A stretch of DNA of 64,000 nucleotides from contig NZ_CP137852.1 in assembly GCF_033547095.1 (NCBI RefSeq), positions 3,093,501 through 3,157,500 of the forward strand. The letters are read 5' to 3'. The translations under genes were made by a program, and so were the position numbers. Shown one piece after another: positions 40,235-50,400 of this stretch (its first letter is position 1; each line of letters begins with the position of its first letter). The notes beneath the pieces are model-generated. The model was not told the DNA's origin, made no database searches, and worked only from the letters and a program-made list of their open reading frames with translations. Source of the stretch: Sediminicoccus rosea. Lineage in GTDB: Bacteria; Pseudomonadota; Alphaproteobacteria; Acetobacterales; Acetobacteraceae.

Positions 40235-41004
40235 CGGGCTATGCCCTCGGGCGGCAGGGGCGCGAAGCAGAAGCCACGCTCCAGCAGGCCGGTGAGAAGC
40301 TGGTCGAAGACGAGGCCGAAGGGCTCGCGGCGGGAGCGCACGCCCCAATGCATCACCAGCACCTCGCCCGCGCGGATGCGGCTCAGGTTCTGCCGCAGCA
40401 GCGCGGCATTGGGATGCGCGTCGGATGCGAGTTCGTCGCCCAGGAAGCCATTGGCGGTCCAACCCTGGTGGCGCAGGCCGCAGGCTTGCGCCATGCGGAC
40501 CGCGCCCGGCGTGACGATGCCGCCCGGCGCCCGCCAGAGCGGCAGCACCTGTGCCTCGGGCACCATGGCGCGCAGCGCCTCGATCGGGCGCGCCAGTTCG
40601 GCGCAGAGGCCGGCCTGGTCCAGCACCTCATGCCCCTCGTTCCGGCGGGAGGCATAGGTGACGCGGCCTGGCGCGGGATCGCCGCGGAAATACCAGTGCC
40701 GCCAGGTGTGGCTCGCGAAGACATGCCCCTCCGCCGCCCGCGCCCGCCAGAAGGGCGCCCAGGCCGGGTCGAGGTTGCGGTCGCCGCGATGCGTCGGCTC
40801 ATTGGCGATGAAGAGCGTGGCGCGGACGCCGTGCCGCGCCATGCTGGCCGCGATCACCTCCGCCTCGCGCGACCAGCCGGTGTCGATCGTCAGGTAGAGC
40901 GTGCCGGCGCAGGCGCGCGCGATGGGCGGGCGGGCCAGCTGCGCGGCGGCGGGGCTCGCGGCGGAGGCGGCGGCGCCCAGCCCGAGGACACGGCGCGTGA
41001 TCAT
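40231..41004 (-). CDS. Exported polysaccharide deacetylase-like protein with altered metal motif
   Basis: The 257-aa secreted protein has an RR-containing signal peptide (about 1-22) and a NodB-like domain. The metal His pair is present in SHTWRH (His100 and His104), but the first motif, usually TFDDG, reads TIDTG, keeping the catalytic-base-type Asp41 and replacing the metal-ligand Asp with Thr42. WRAPGG and the LVMHWG motif match later family motifs. The enzyme may use another metal arrangement or have lost deacetylase activity. It lies 2 nt after the beta-propeller gene and overlaps the hydroxylase gene by 4 bp. Confidence 0.78.
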   Translation of the reverse strand: MITRRVLGLGAAASAASPAAAQLARPPIARACAGTLYLTIDTGWSREAEVIAASMARHGVRATLFIANEPTHRGDRNLDPAWAPFWRARAAEGHVFASHTWRHWYFRGDPAPGRVTYASRRNEGHEVLDQAGLCAELARPIEALRAMVPEAQVLPLWRAPGGIVTPGAVRMAQACGLRHQGWTANGFLGDELASDAHPNAALLRQNLSRIRAGEVLVMHWGVRSRREPFGLVFDQLLTGLLERGFCFAPLPPEGIAR

Positions 41005-41006
41005 GA

Positions 41007-42149
41007 TCAGCGCAGCGAGGGCCGAGCCGGGTAGCTGGCCGGATGGCCCGCATTGACGCGCACCGCCATCTCGCCCCCCGGCAGCGGCGCGGCCCCCGCG
41101 ATGGGCGGCGGTGCGGCGCGGGTGATGGTGCCGCCGCCCACCACGGGCTGAGGCATGGGCCGGCTGCCGCTGACCGCCCCCGGTGCGGCGAAGGCGAAAT
41201 CGGCGCCGAGGCCGGGGCGGCGCGGCATCACGAAGATGCCATGCGGGCTGCGTCCCACGCGGATCTGCGCCTGCTCGCCCGTCGCGGGGTCAAGCACCAG
41301 GACGCGGCCGATCCAGCGCAGCGTGGCATAGATGCGGCCATCGGAATCAAAGGCGATGCAGTCCGGCCCGCCCGGCACCTCGAAGACGCGGCGGACTTCC
41401 AGCGTCGCCGCATCCACCTCGGCGATCCGGCTGTCCACGCGGGAGGTGGCGTAGAGGAAACGGCCATCCGGCGAGGGGAAGACATTGTGCGCGCCACGGC
41501 CGACGGTGAAGGCGGGGCGCACCTCGCGCGTCTCGGGGTCGAGCGAGACGAAATCGGTGCGGCCCATCAGCCCGATCAGGAGGCGCCCGCGATGCCAGAT
41601 GATGCCGGCCGGCTCCGGCCCCACATCCTGGATCCAGAGGGTCGCGCGCGTCGCCATGTCCACCGCCGCCACCTGCCCCGTGCCCTGCAGCGTGACGTAG
41701 ACGAAGCGGCTGTCGGGGCTGAAGGCGATGTGGCTCGGCTTGTCCGGCTGGCGGAAGCGATGGATCAGCGAGAGCGTGGCCGCGTCATAGATGTCGATCT
41801 GATCCCGCCGCAGCGAGGCGATGACGAGGTAGCGCCCATCCGGGCTGTATTCGAGGTGATAGGGGTTGCTGATCCGCTCCCGCCGGCGGATCTCGCCGGT
41901 CTGCGGATCGAGGAAGAAGAGCTCGTTCCCGCCGCTGTCGCCCACCACCAGGTCGCGCCCGTCGGGGCTGACGACCAGGTGATGCGCCTCGCGCAGCAGC
42001 GGGATGCGGCGCGTCTCGGTCCGCGTCGTGGCATCCAGCACCGACATGGACGCATCGGCGGAGTTGATCACGAAGACCGTATCGGCGCGCGCGGCCGGCG
42101 GGGCACTGAGCGTGGCGGTCAGGAGAAGCAGCAATACGGCGCGCCACAT
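41007..42149 (-). CDS. Secreted YVTN-type beta-propeller protein
   Basis: The 380-aa protein has a signal peptide (MWRAVLLLLLTATLSAPPAARA) and then repeated ~40-residue blades with SPDGR motifs: LVVSPDGRDLVVGDSGG, EYSPDGRYLVIAS, AFSPDSRFVYVTLQGTG, FPSPDGRFLYATS and AFDSDGRIYATL. This is the YVTN/PQQ-like seven-bladed surface propeller. A Pro/Ala-rich tail follows from about residue 315. Such proteins scaffold or bind partners in the periplasm or outside the cell. It is the first gene of the unit with the deacetylase and hydroxylase. ATG 42149 was chosen for the signal peptide. Confidence 0.82.
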   Translation of the reverse strand: MWRAVLLLLLTATLSAPPAARADTVFVINSADASMSVLDATTRTETRRIPLLREAHHLVVSPDGRDLVVGDSGGNELFFLDPQTGEIRRRERISNPYHLEYSPDGRYLVIASLRRDQIDIYDAATLSLIHRFRQPDKPSHIAFSPDSRFVYVTLQGTGQVAAVDMATRATLWIQDVGPEPAGIIWHRGRLLIGLMGRTDFVSLDPETREVRPAFTVGRGAHNVFPSPDGRFLYATSRVDSRIAEVDAATLEVRRVFEVPGGPDCIAFDSDGRIYATLRWIGRVLVLDPATGEQAQIRVGRSPHGIFVMPRRPGLGADFAFAAPGAVSGSRPMPQPVVGGGTITRAAPPPIAGAAPLPGGEMAVRVNAGHPASYPARPSLR

Positions 42150-42195
42150 GGCAGCGGGGCTTTCGAGCCTGGAGGTTACAGTCTCATTTAGCCCA

Positions 42196-42213
42196 TGAAA
42201 TCTGAAGATTTCA
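42196..42213. promoter_or_regulatory. Inverted repeat between msrB and the beta-propeller operon
   Basis: TGAAATC and GATTTCA form a perfect 7-bp stem with a 4-nt loop in an AT-rich patch 26 bp past the msrB stop and ~47 bp upstream of the propeller gene's start. It could terminate msrAB or serve as an operator; no T run supports the former. Confidence 0.4.
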
Positions 42214-42238
42214 AGACGATAGCGCGATCGTGCAAGAA

Positions 42239-42658
42239 TTACTCCGGTTTGAAATGCAGCGAAACACCATTCATGCAGTAGCGCAGCCCGGTGGGCTCCG
42301 GCCCGTCCGGGAAGACATGGCCGAGATGGCCACCACAGGCGGCGCAATGCACCTCCGTGCGGCGCATGAAGAAGCTGTTGTCCTCGCTCTCGCCGACATT
42401 GCCCGCGATCGGGCTGGTGAAGGAGGGCCAGCCCGTGCCGCTCTCGAACTTGGCCTCGGCGTCGAACAGCGGCGTGTCGCAGCCCGCGCAGTGATAGACG
42501 CCGGCCCGCTTCTCGGCGTTGAGCGGCGAGGTGCCGGCCCGCTCCGTGCCATGCTCGCGCAGCACCTTGTAGGCGGCGGGCGAGAGGGCGGCGCGCCACT
42601 CCGCCTCGCTGCGCTGGATCGGGAAATCGGTGGTCTGGGTCTTCTTGCCGAAGAACAT
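42239..42658 (-). CDS. msrB: Peptide methionine (R)-S-oxide reductase MsrB
   Basis: The 139-aa enzyme repairs R-methionine sulfoxide. Zinc cysteines Cys57, Cys60, Cys105 and Cys108 (HCAGC and HCAACG) and the catalytic Cys128 in LRYCMNGVSLHF are present, with GTGWPSFTSPI in the substrate region. Length fits a cytoplasmic form without a signal peptide. It is 3 nt downstream of msrA on the same strand, giving a complete sulfoxide-repair pair. Confidence 0.95.
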   Translation of the reverse strand: MFFGKKTQTTDFPIQRSEAEWRAALSPAAYKVLREHGTERAGTSPLNAEKRAGVYHCAGCDTPLFDAEAKFESGTGWPSFTSPIAGNVGESEDNSFFMRRTEVHCAACGGHLGHVFPDGPEPTGLRYCMNGVSLHFKPE

Positions 42659-42661
42659 GGC

Positions 42662-43216
42662 TCAGGCCCCCACCCGGCTGAGACGTGCCGCGAAGGTCTT
42701 GCGGAACTTGCTCACCTTTGGCGCGATCACGGCGCGGCAATAGCCGGACCAGGGGTTGAGCGCGAAGTAGTTCTGGTGCTCGGGCTCGGCCGCGTAGAAG
42801 GCGCCGGCGGGCTCCAGCTCGGTCACCAGCGGCGCGCCCCAGATGCCGGCCGCCGTCACCTCGGCCATGACGGCACGCGCGACGGCCATCTGCTCGGGCG
42901 TCTCGGCCAGGATGATGGAGCGGTATTGCGGGCCGACATCGGCGCCCTGGCGGTCCTTCGTGGTCGGGTCGTGCAGGGTGAAGAACATCCGCAGCAGGTC
43001 GGCATAGGTGACGATGGCGGGGTCGAAGCCGATCCGCACCACCTCGGCATGGCCGGTCTTCTTGCCGCAGACCTGCTCATAGGTCGGGTTCACCACATGG
43101 CCGCCGGCATAGCCGCTGACGACCTCCGTGACGCCCGCCACATCCCGGTAGGCGGCGTCGAGGCACCAGAAGCAGCCCCCGCCCAAGGTCGCATATTCCC
43201 TGGTCGCATGTTCCAT
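42662..43216 (-). CDS. msrA: Peptide methionine (S)-S-oxide reductase MsrA
   Basis: The 184-aa enzyme reduces S-methionine sulfoxide. The catalytic Cys15 lies in GGGCFWCLDAAYRDVAGV, followed by SGYAGGHVVNPTYEQVCGKKTGHAEVV, the substrate-binding signature. A short C-terminal tail (SKFRKTFAARLSRVGA) lacks the usual extra recycling cysteines; Cys58 (QVCGKK) and a later Cys in SGYCRAV may serve. The ATG at 43216 follows a GGGAGG ribosome site; the frame upstream is not used. Confidence 0.94.
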   Translation of the reverse strand: MEHATREYATLGGGCFWCLDAAYRDVAGVTEVVSGYAGGHVVNPTYEQVCGKKTGHAEVVRIGFDPAIVTYADLLRMFFTLHDPTTKDRQGADVGPQYRSIILAETPEQMAVARAVMAEVTAAGIWGAPLVTELEPAGAFYAAEPEHQNYFALNPWSGYCRAVIAPKVSKFRKTFAARLSRVGA

Positions 43217-43320
43217 CACCCGGTCCTCCCTGTTCCACGCCACACATAGGGCGGGACTCCCGCTTCCAGAAGATGCGGGGTGTTGCGGGGTTCGCCGGGA
43301 TGCCCGCGGAGGTTACGAAC

Positions 43321-45021
43321 TCAGCCCTGGCGCTGCCGGGCGGCCAGCGCCGAGACCTCCTCGCGCAGGAAGCGGCCCGAGGCGTCCAGCTCGCCGGCCA
43401 GGCCACGCAATTCGCGGGCGGCGGCGTCCGTCTCGGCCACCTCGCCGCTCAGCGCATGGGCGCCGCCCGAGACGATGTCGGTCGCGGCGGCCGCCTGCGC
43501 CACGCCGCGCGCGATCTCGCGCGTCGCCTCGCCCTGCTGGGCCATGCCATCGGCGATGGCGGCCGAGATCGCGTGCAGCTCCTGGATGGTCTGGCCGATG
43601 CCGGCGATGGCCTGGGCCGCGCCCTCCGTCGTCGTCTGGATGGCGCCGATCTGGCTCGCGATCTCCTCCGTCGCCTTGCCGGTCTGCAGGGCGAGGCTCT
43701 TCACCTCGCCCGCCACCACGGCAAAGCCCTTGCCCGCCTCCCCGGCCCGCGCCGCCTCGATCGTGGCGTTGAGGGCGAGCAGGTTGGTCTGCGCGGCGAT
43801 GGTCTCGATCAGGCGCACCACCTCGCCGATGCGCTGGGCGGCGGTGGACAGGCCGCGCACCGTCGCATCGGTCTGCTGCGCCTGGGTCAGCGCGCGGTCG
43901 GCGATGCCGGAGGCGTCGGTCACCTGCCGGGTGATCTCGGCGATGGAGCCGGCCAGTTCCTCGGCCGCCGCGGCCACCGCCTGGACATTGGCCGTCGCCT
44001 CCTCCGAGCCGTGGCCGAGCTTGCGCGCCTCGCCCGTCGCGCGCTCGGCGAGATCGGAGAGGCGGCTGGCGGCGGCGAGCGTGAGGGAGGCGCGCTCGTT
44101 CAGCTTGGCCGAGGCCTCGGCCAGCGCGGCCTCCAGGGCGGCGGCATTGGCGAGCGCCGCCTCACGCCGCATGAGTTCGGTGCGCCCGCGCTCGGCCTCG
44201 GCCTCCTCGCGCGCGGTGCGGGTCTCGAGGCGCGAAAGGCGGAGCGTCTCGATCGCCTGCGCCATGGCGCCGATCTCGTCGCGGCGGGCGAGGTGCGGCA
44301 CGGCGGTATCGAGTTCGCCCGCGGTGACGCGGCCCACGCTGGCGCCGAGCTCGCCCATCGGGCGCAGCAGGCGGCGGATCATCCACCAGCCGGCCAGGCC
44401 CACCACCAGCAGCGCGACCAGCCCCGCCGCCAGCCCGTCACGGATCAGCGTGGCCTCGGTCGCGGCGAGCGCGGCCAGCGACTGGCCGGCGAAGAGCAGG
44501 CCCAGCTGCCGGCCCGAGGCATCGCGGATCGGCTGGTAGATGGTGAGGTGGTTGGTGCCGAGGATCACATTCTCGCCCCGGTAGGTCCGCCCCTCGGTGA
44601 TCGCGGCGGTATAGGCCGGCCCGGCGGCGAGGCGCGTGCCGGTGGCGCGCGTGCCGTCGGGCCGCACCACGCTGGTCGCGACCCGCTCATCCCCCTTGAA
44701 GATGGTGGCGACGCCGCCGCCCGCGCGGGAGACCATGTCCACGATGGCATTGGCGCCATCCAGCATGAGATCGCCGCGGGCGAGCTGCCCCGTCTCGGTC
44801 AGGCGCCAGGGCGCGCCGCCCGAGAGCCGGGCCGTCACGGCCTCCAGCAGCTGGAGGTCGCGCTCCAGCCGCTGCTCCAGCCGCGCCGTCTCCGCCGCGT
44901 GGAAGCGCTGGAAGGACCAGGCCTGCAGGCCGAGCACGGCCAGGGCGATGGCGAGAAGCCCCACGCCCGCGATGCGGGTGGCAAGGCTGAGTGCGGCGAG
45001 GCGCTGGAGGACGTTCTTCAT
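43321..45021 (-). CDS. Methyl-accepting chemotaxis protein with periplasmic sensor domain
   Basis: The 566-aa chemoreceptor has a first membrane helix (about 13-32), a ~150-residue periplasmic single-Cache-like sensor (about 35-185) with [32 protein letters not shown], a second helix (about 193-215), a HAMP region (about 213-270) and a long cytoplasmic coiled coil. The signalling tip reads [40 protein letters not shown], the conserved MCP hairpin. It signals to CheA/CheW, which are not in this window. The ligand is unknown. Confidence 0.93.
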   Translation of the reverse strand: MKNVLQRLAALSLATRIAGVGLLAIALAVLGLQAWSFQRFHAAETARLEQRLERDLQLLEAVTARLSGGAPWRLTETGQLARGDLMLDGANAIVDMVSRAGGGVATIFKGDERVATSVVRPDGTRATGTRLAAGPAYTAAITEGRTYRGENVILGTNHLTIYQPIRDASGRQLGLLFAGQSLAALAATEATLIRDGLAAGLVALLVVGLAGWWMIRRLLRPMGELGASVGRVTAGELDTAVPHLARRDEIGAMAQAIETLRLSRLETRTAREEAEAERGRTELMRREAALANAAALEAALAEASAKLNERASLTLAAASRLSDLAERATGEARKLGHGSEEATANVQAVAAAAEELAGSIAEITRQVTDASGIADRALTQAQQTDATVRGLSTAAQRIGEVVRLIETIAAQTNLLALNATIEAARAGEAGKGFAVVAGEVKSLALQTGKATEEIASQIGAIQTTTEGAAQAIAGIGQTIQELHAISAAIADGMAQQGEATREIARGVAQAAAATDIVSGGAHALSGEVAETDAAARELRGLAGELDASGRFLREEVSALAARQRQG

Positions 45022-45074
45022 CCAGCGACATTCACCGGTCAGGCGTTACCGGCCGGTGAATGCCCGCGATGAAT

Positions 45075-46460
45075 TCAGGCGGGGACCGACGCCTCCTCGC
45101 GCATCGCCATCCAGGCGGCGTCCAGCCCCTGGCCGAAGCGGCGGCACATCAGCGCGATCTCGGCCTCGGTGATGATGAGCGGCGGCGTGAAGGCGATGCG
45201 GTCGCCGATGGCGCGCACGACGAGGCCCGCCTCATGGCATTTCTGCTGCACGAGGATGCCGATCTTGCGCGCGGGGTCGAAGGGCGTGCGCGTCGCCTTG
45301 TCGGCCATCAGCTCGACGCCGGCGATGAGGCCGACGCCGCGCACATCGCCCACCAGCGGATGGCCGCGGAAGGCAGCCAGCCCATTCAGGAAGGCGGGAG
45401 CGACGCGCTGCACATGGCCCACCATGTCGCGCTCGGCGTAGATGGCGAGCGTCTCGAGGCCCACGGCGCAGGCCACGGGATGGCCGCCATAGGTGAAGCC
45501 ATGGCCGAAGCTGCCATGCTTCTTCGAGCCCTGGATCAGCGCCTCGTGGATCGGTGCGGAAATGAGCGTGGCCGAGAGCGGCTGGTAGGCGGCCGTCAGC
45601 TGCTTCGCGCAGGTCAGGATGTCGGGCGTGATGCCGTAGGTCTCGCAGCCCCACATGTTGCCGGTGCGGCCGAAGCCGCAGATCACCTCATCGGCCACGA
45701 AGAGGATGTCGTGCTTCTTCAGGATGGGCTGGATGGCCTGGAAATAGCCTTGCGGCGGCGTGATGGCGCCGCCGCCGCCCTGCACCGGCTCGGCGAAGAA
45801 GGCGGCGATGGTCTCGGCGCCCTCGCGCTCGATCAGCGCCTCCAGCTCGGCCGCCATGCGGGCGGAGAACTGCAGCTCCGTCTCGCCCGGCTGGTGGAAG
45901 CGGTAGTAGTTGGGGTTCGAGACATGCAGGAAGCGGTCGCCGAGGGGCAGGTCGAAATCCGCCTGCATGTGCGGCTGGCCGGAGAGCGAGGCGGTGGCGA
46001 CGGTGTTGCCGTGATAGCCGCGGATGCGGCCGATCAGCTTCTTCTTCTGCGGCTTGCCGCGCTGGTTGTTGTAGTACCAGATCAGCTTGATCGCCGCGTC
46101 ATTGGCCTCGCTGCCCGAGCACTGGAACAGCACGTGGGTGAGGCCAGCCGGAGCCAGCTCGATCAGCTTCTCGGCCAGGCGGACGGCGGGCTCATGCCCC
46201 TTCTGGAAGAAGGTATGGTAATAGGGCAGCGCGAGAAGCTGCTTGTAGGCGGCATCGGCCAGCCGCTTCTCGGAGAAGCCGAGGGAGGCGCACCAGAGGC
46301 CGGCCATCGCCTCGATGTATTCGCGGCCTTCGGTGTCGAAGACATGCACGCCATCGCCGCGCGCCATCAGCACGGCGCCGTGCTCGTGATGGTCGGCGAG
46401 GTCGGTCTGCTGGTGCACGAAATGCGCGATGTCGGCGGCGTGCAGGGAATTCGGGCGCAT
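45075..46460 (-). CDS. Class III PLP aminotransferase (aspartate/omega-type)
   Basis: The 461-aa PLP enzyme belongs to the class III aminotransferases. Visible motifs are FQCSGSEANDAAIKL (about 113-127, phosphate-binding), IRGYHGNTVATASLSG, AEPVQGGGGAI, FVADEVICGFGRTG (cofactor Asp) and TCAKQLTAAYQPLSA with the Schiff-base Lys. This subgroup includes beta-alanine, polyamine, taurine and other omega-amine transaminases. ATG 46460 is chosen because the longer frame has no homologous N-terminus. The upstream region carries three 14-bp tandem repeats. The amino donor is unknown. Confidence 0.9.
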   Translation of the reverse strand: MRPNSLHAADIAHFVHQQTDLADHHEHGAVLMARGDGVHVFDTEGREYIEAMAGLWCASLGFSEKRLADAAYKQLLALPYYHTFFQKGHEPAVRLAEKLIELAPAGLTHVLFQCSGSEANDAAIKLIWYYNNQRGKPQKKKLIGRIRGYHGNTVATASLSGQPHMQADFDLPLGDRFLHVSNPNYYRFHQPGETELQFSARMAAELEALIEREGAETIAAFFAEPVQGGGGAITPPQGYFQAIQPILKKHDILFVADEVICGFGRTGNMWGCETYGITPDILTCAKQLTAAYQPLSATLISAPIHEALIQGSKKHGSFGHGFTYGGHPVACAVGLETLAIYAERDMVGHVQRVAPAFLNGLAAFRGHPLVGDVRGVGLIAGVELMADKATRTPFDPARKIGILVQQKCHEAGLVVRAIGDRIAFTPPLIITEAEIALMCRRFGQGLDAAWMAMREEASVPA

Positions 46461-46567
46461 CTTGGCTCTCCTGGAGGCAGGGGAGAAGCTTACCCGGTTC
46501 GGGCGCGGTGGAAATGGCCCATTGCAGGCCCTGAATCTGTTGTATTCCCAGATACATGACTCTGCGG

Positions 46568-46609
46568 CATGGTCATCGCGCCATGGTAATTGCGGCATGG
46601 TAATTGCGT
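46568..46609. repeat. Three 14-bp tandem repeats (iteron-like)
   Basis: Units 46568-46581, 46582-46595 and 46596-46609 are CATGGTCATCGCGC, CATGGTAATTGCGG and CATGGTAATTGCGT. They lie between the aminotransferase start (minus) and a small plus-strand gene. Phased repeats this regular could bind a regulator. Confidence 0.7.
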
Positions 46610-46685
46610 AAGACAGGAAAGGAGGCGGTGGGCGGCGCGTGCCGGCCGGCGCTTCCAGCGTTTCATCTGCCAGACAGGATGTCTC

Positions 46686-46817
46686 ATGGCCCAAGCCCCC
46701 AGGCCGCCCGAGCGCGGCAAGCGACCCGGCCCCAACTGGGGCAGCATCATCGCCTATGGCATCATGATCGCGCTGGCCCTGCTGGCCCTGGCGCCGCTCT
46801 ACTCGTCGCTGCTCTGA
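46686..46817 (+). CDS. 43-aa single-pass membrane protein
   Basis: An ATG at 46686 opens a short frame with a basic, Pro-rich start (MAQAPRPPERGKRPGPN) and one hydrophobic helix (IIAYGIMIALALLALAPLYSSLL). It is typical of small inner-membrane proteins. It ends exactly where the phosphoribosyltransferase gene begins to end on the other strand (46818), i.e. the two are convergent with no gap. Function unknown. Confidence 0.5.
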   Translation: MAQAPRPPERGKRPGPNWGSIIAYGIMIALALLALAPLYSSLL

Positions 46818-47456
46818 TCAGCCGGGCGCGGGCCACCAGCCGTCCGCCTCCTGGCGCAGCCTCGGCGTCTCGCAGACGCTGACCACGGGGATGTCGGCCG
46901 GCCAGTCCGCCGCCCAGGCGCGGGTCTGGATCATCGCCACGCAAAGCCCGACCGGCCGCAGGCCCGCCGCCGCCAGGAGGGCGAGGCCCGCACGGGCGGA
47001 GGACCCGCTGGAGACCACGTCATCCACCAGCAGCACGCGCCGCCCCGCAAGGCGCGGCAGCATGCGCGGGTCGAGCCAGAGGCGGCGCTCGGCGGTGGTG
47101 GTGATGGAGCGCATGGGCACGCTCAGCCGCTCCTCATACCAGAGCTTGCGCGAATAGCCGGCGGCCACCCAGTTGCGGTGGCCCAGGCGCTCCGCCAGCA
47201 GCGGCGCGAAGACATGGCCGAGGGTGGGCAGGCCCAGCACCATCTCGGCGCCCAGGGGGCGCGCGGCCTCGGCCATCCATCCCACCAGCGCGTGCACCAC
47301 GGGGAAGCTCGCCTGGGTGGCGATCAGGCCGGCGACGCCGATGGGGCGGATGGGCAGGTGCAGCACGCGGCCATCGGGCATGCGGGCCGGATAGCGCGCG
47401 CCGAAGGGCGGGCCGGGATCGGGCATCGGGTCGAAATGCTGCCAGGGATCGCTCAC
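46818..47456 (-). CDS. Phosphoribosyltransferase-domain protein
   Basis: The 212-aa cytoplasmic protein contains the PRPP-binding signature VLLVDDVVSSGSSARAGLALL (about 145-165) in a type I phosphoribosyltransferase fold. The N-terminal half has LIATQASFPVVHALVGWMAEAARPLGAEMVLGLPTLGHVFAPLLAERLG. Relatives include ComF, purine PRTases and uncharacterised members. The GTG at 47456 with AAGGA upstream is chosen. Substrate base unknown. Confidence 0.75.
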   Translation of the reverse strand: MSDPWQHFDPMPDPGPPFGARYPARMPDGRVLHLPIRPIGVAGLIATQASFPVVHALVGWMAEAARPLGAEMVLGLPTLGHVFAPLLAERLGHRNWVAAGYSRKLWYEERLSVPMRSITTTAERRLWLDPRMLPRLAGRRVLLVDDVVSSGSSARAGLALLAAAGLRPVGLCVAMIQTRAWAADWPADIPVVSVCETPRLRQEADGWWPAPG

Positions 47457-47487
47457 GCCGGAGTCCTTCCACGCACAAGGCACCGCG

Positions 47488-50400
47488 TCAAAAGGCGAGG
47501 CGCAGCCTGGCCGTACCCGCGACCTGGGTGACATTCGCCGAGAATTCGCTGTCCACCCGCGCGCCCAGGGTGAGGCCCGCCGCGATCGGCACCTCAAGCC
47601 CGCCCGAGAGCAGCGCCGCATTCGCATCCGGCCGCGCGCCGCGCACCGTGAAGCCGGCATCGGGGAGCGAAGCGAAGCCCACCGCCATCGCCGCATCGCG
47701 CGTCAGGTAATGGGCCCAGGAGGCGCGCAGATACCCCTGCACCGGCACGGCGCCGAGCGCGACCACGCCGTTCACCTGCGCGCCCAGTTCGCTCCGCAGC
47801 GAGGCCTGGCTCTGCCCGCCCACCGCCACCCCATGGGTCCTGCCGGTGAGCGGGCTCGCCTCGGTGTAGCCCTGGTTGTTCACCTGCTGCCATTGCAGCG
47901 CCGCGAGGGGCTGCAGCCGGACGCCGCCGGCCAGTGCCACGCCATCCTGCCGCGCCTCGGCGCGCAGCGAGTAGACCTGTGCCCCGAAGCCCGCGCGCTG
48001 CGGATCGCTGTTCAGGAAGTAGAGCGTGCGCTTGGTGTCCACATCCATGACGGTGAAGGCGCCCGCGCCCGAAAGCGTGACGCTGCCGAGGCGCGTGGCG
48101 CCATAGGCGCCGATCTGCCCGAAATTGGCCGTGGCACTCCCCTGCCCGGCCGCGAGCGACGCCGTGCCCTCGCCCACCGCGATGGCGACACCCGCGATGC
48201 TCCGCGCCCCGACCAGATGGTCGAAACCGAGGGCGAAGCCTGCCGTGCGCGCGGTGCGGCTGGCCGCGCCATCGGCGCTGTCGCCGCCCGTGCGGTTGTA
48301 GCCGCCGGTCGCCGTGCCCCAAACGGCGTGGCGCTTGCGTTGGGCGGCATCCCCGGGGGTGAGGCGGCCGCCCATCATGCTCTCGCGCCCCAGGCCCATC
48401 GGGTCGAGCAGCGTGGCGAGGAACTGCTCGCCCGCGGCGAAGCCCATGGCGCCCGTGCTGGTCGCGACCTCGCCCGAGAGCTGGTTCACCGCGAGACCGA
48501 TGGTGCTGGCCGGCTGGTTGTACACGTTGAAGAAGGGATTGAGGTTGCCGCCCGCGCGGCTCGCCGCGTCCAGCGCGCCTGCCGCCGAGCGCTGGTTGAA
48601 GGTGGTGAAGTTCGGGATGCCGCCCGGGCCGGTCAGCGCCGCCGGGGTGAGGCCGAGCAGCACCTGCGTGGGCGTCACGGTCACATTCGCCTCGACCCCC
48701 GCGCCGAAGGTGCCGGCGGTGGTGACGGTCGTGAAGTTGCCGGTGACACTCGCCGCCTGGATCAGGATGTAGGGCGTGTTGAAGGTGTAGGGCCCGCCCA
48801 GCGGCAGCAGCCGCAGCGTGCCGCCCAGCGTGGCGTTGCCGGCCACGTTGATCCGGTCCGCCAGGCTGCCCTGCACCTCGATCGCCGTGGTGGCGCCCGT
48901 CGCCAGCGCCAGGCTCGCCAGGTTGATCGTGCCGATCGAATTGCCCGGCGCCATGGTGCCGCCGCTCGCGATGGTGACGCCGGGCAGGCTCCCGGTGCCG
49001 CTCAGAGTCCCGCCATTGATGACAACGCTGGTCTCGCGGATGCTGCCATTCACCACCAGCGCGCCGCCATCGAGCGTGACGCCGGAGGGGCCGCGCACCG
49101 TCCCATTCACGACGAGGCTCCCACCCCGGCTGATCACGATCCCGCTCCCGCCCTCGATCGTGCCGTTCACGATCAGCGTGCCGCCCTGGATCACCGTCCG
49201 GCCGCTGATCCGCGAGGTGCCGTCGAGGGTGGTGGTGCCGCCGAACACGGAGAGCGTGCCGCGGACAAACTCATTGCCATCGGCCAGCGTGCCGCCGAAG
49301 CGCGTGCCGCCCTGGCTGATGCCGAGCGTGGCGTCGCCGAGCAGCACCAGGCCCTCCCCCGCCAGCGAGGCGATGACAATGCCGCGCGCGAAGGTGAAGC
49401 GGGTGTCCACCGTGGCGCCCGCCGCGACGAAGAGCGGTCCCGAGCCCGTCAGCGCGCCGCCCCGGAGGATGAGGCTCCCTTCCATCACCCGCGTCGGCCC
49501 GTCATGGTTGAGCGCGCCGGTGACGAGCAGCTGGCCCCCGCCGGTCAGCGTCAGCCCACCCGGCCCGCTGACCTCGGCTATCGTGTGCAAGGTCAGCGCC
49601 GTGCCCGCGGCCACGGCAAGGGTGCCGCCCGTGCCCTCCAGTGCCATGGGCCGGGTCAGCGTGAAGGTGGTGGTGGTGGCGAGCGTGCCGCCGGCCAGGG
49701 TGATGAGGCCACGGGCCGGCGTGCCGAGATTCTCGTCCGACGCCACGGAGAGCGTGCCGGCGGAGATGACGGTGCCGCCGGTGTAGCTGTTGGCGCCGGT
49801 CAGCGTCGTCGTGCCCATGCCCATCTGGCGCAGCACACCGCGGCCCGAGATGGGATTGGCGATGGTGACGGCATCGGCGCGGTTGATGGCGAGCGTGGCG
49901 TCGTTCACGACGGCGCCGGCGCCGAGCGAACCGCCCGGGCCGATTTCCAGCCTGCCCGCGCTGATGGTGGTGCCGCCCGAATAGGTGTTGGCGCCGGTGA
50001 GGATGGTGGTGCCGGTGCCGATCTGCCGCAGCGCGCCGGCGCCGGAGATCACCTGTGGCAGCGTCAGGCTGTCGGCGCGGGCCATCTCCAGCCCCGCCCC
50101 GGCCGCGATGGCGATGGGCGCGCTGCCGAGCGAACCGCCCTCGCTGAGGCGCAGCGTGCCTTGCGCGACCTGCACCGCGCCGAGGCGGCTCGCGCCGGTC
50201 AGGGTCAGCGTCGCGGAGCCTTCCTTGGCCAGCGTGCCGCCCGCGCCATCGGCGCCGAGCACGCCGCCGAAGGCTTGGTCGGCGTTGTTGCCGCCCAGGC
50301 GCAGCGTCTTGCCGCCGAGCCACAGCTCGCCATCGCCCGAGAGGGTGCCGAGGCGGAAGGAGGAACCCTGGAAGGCCCGGAGGTCGAGCGTCGCATTGCC

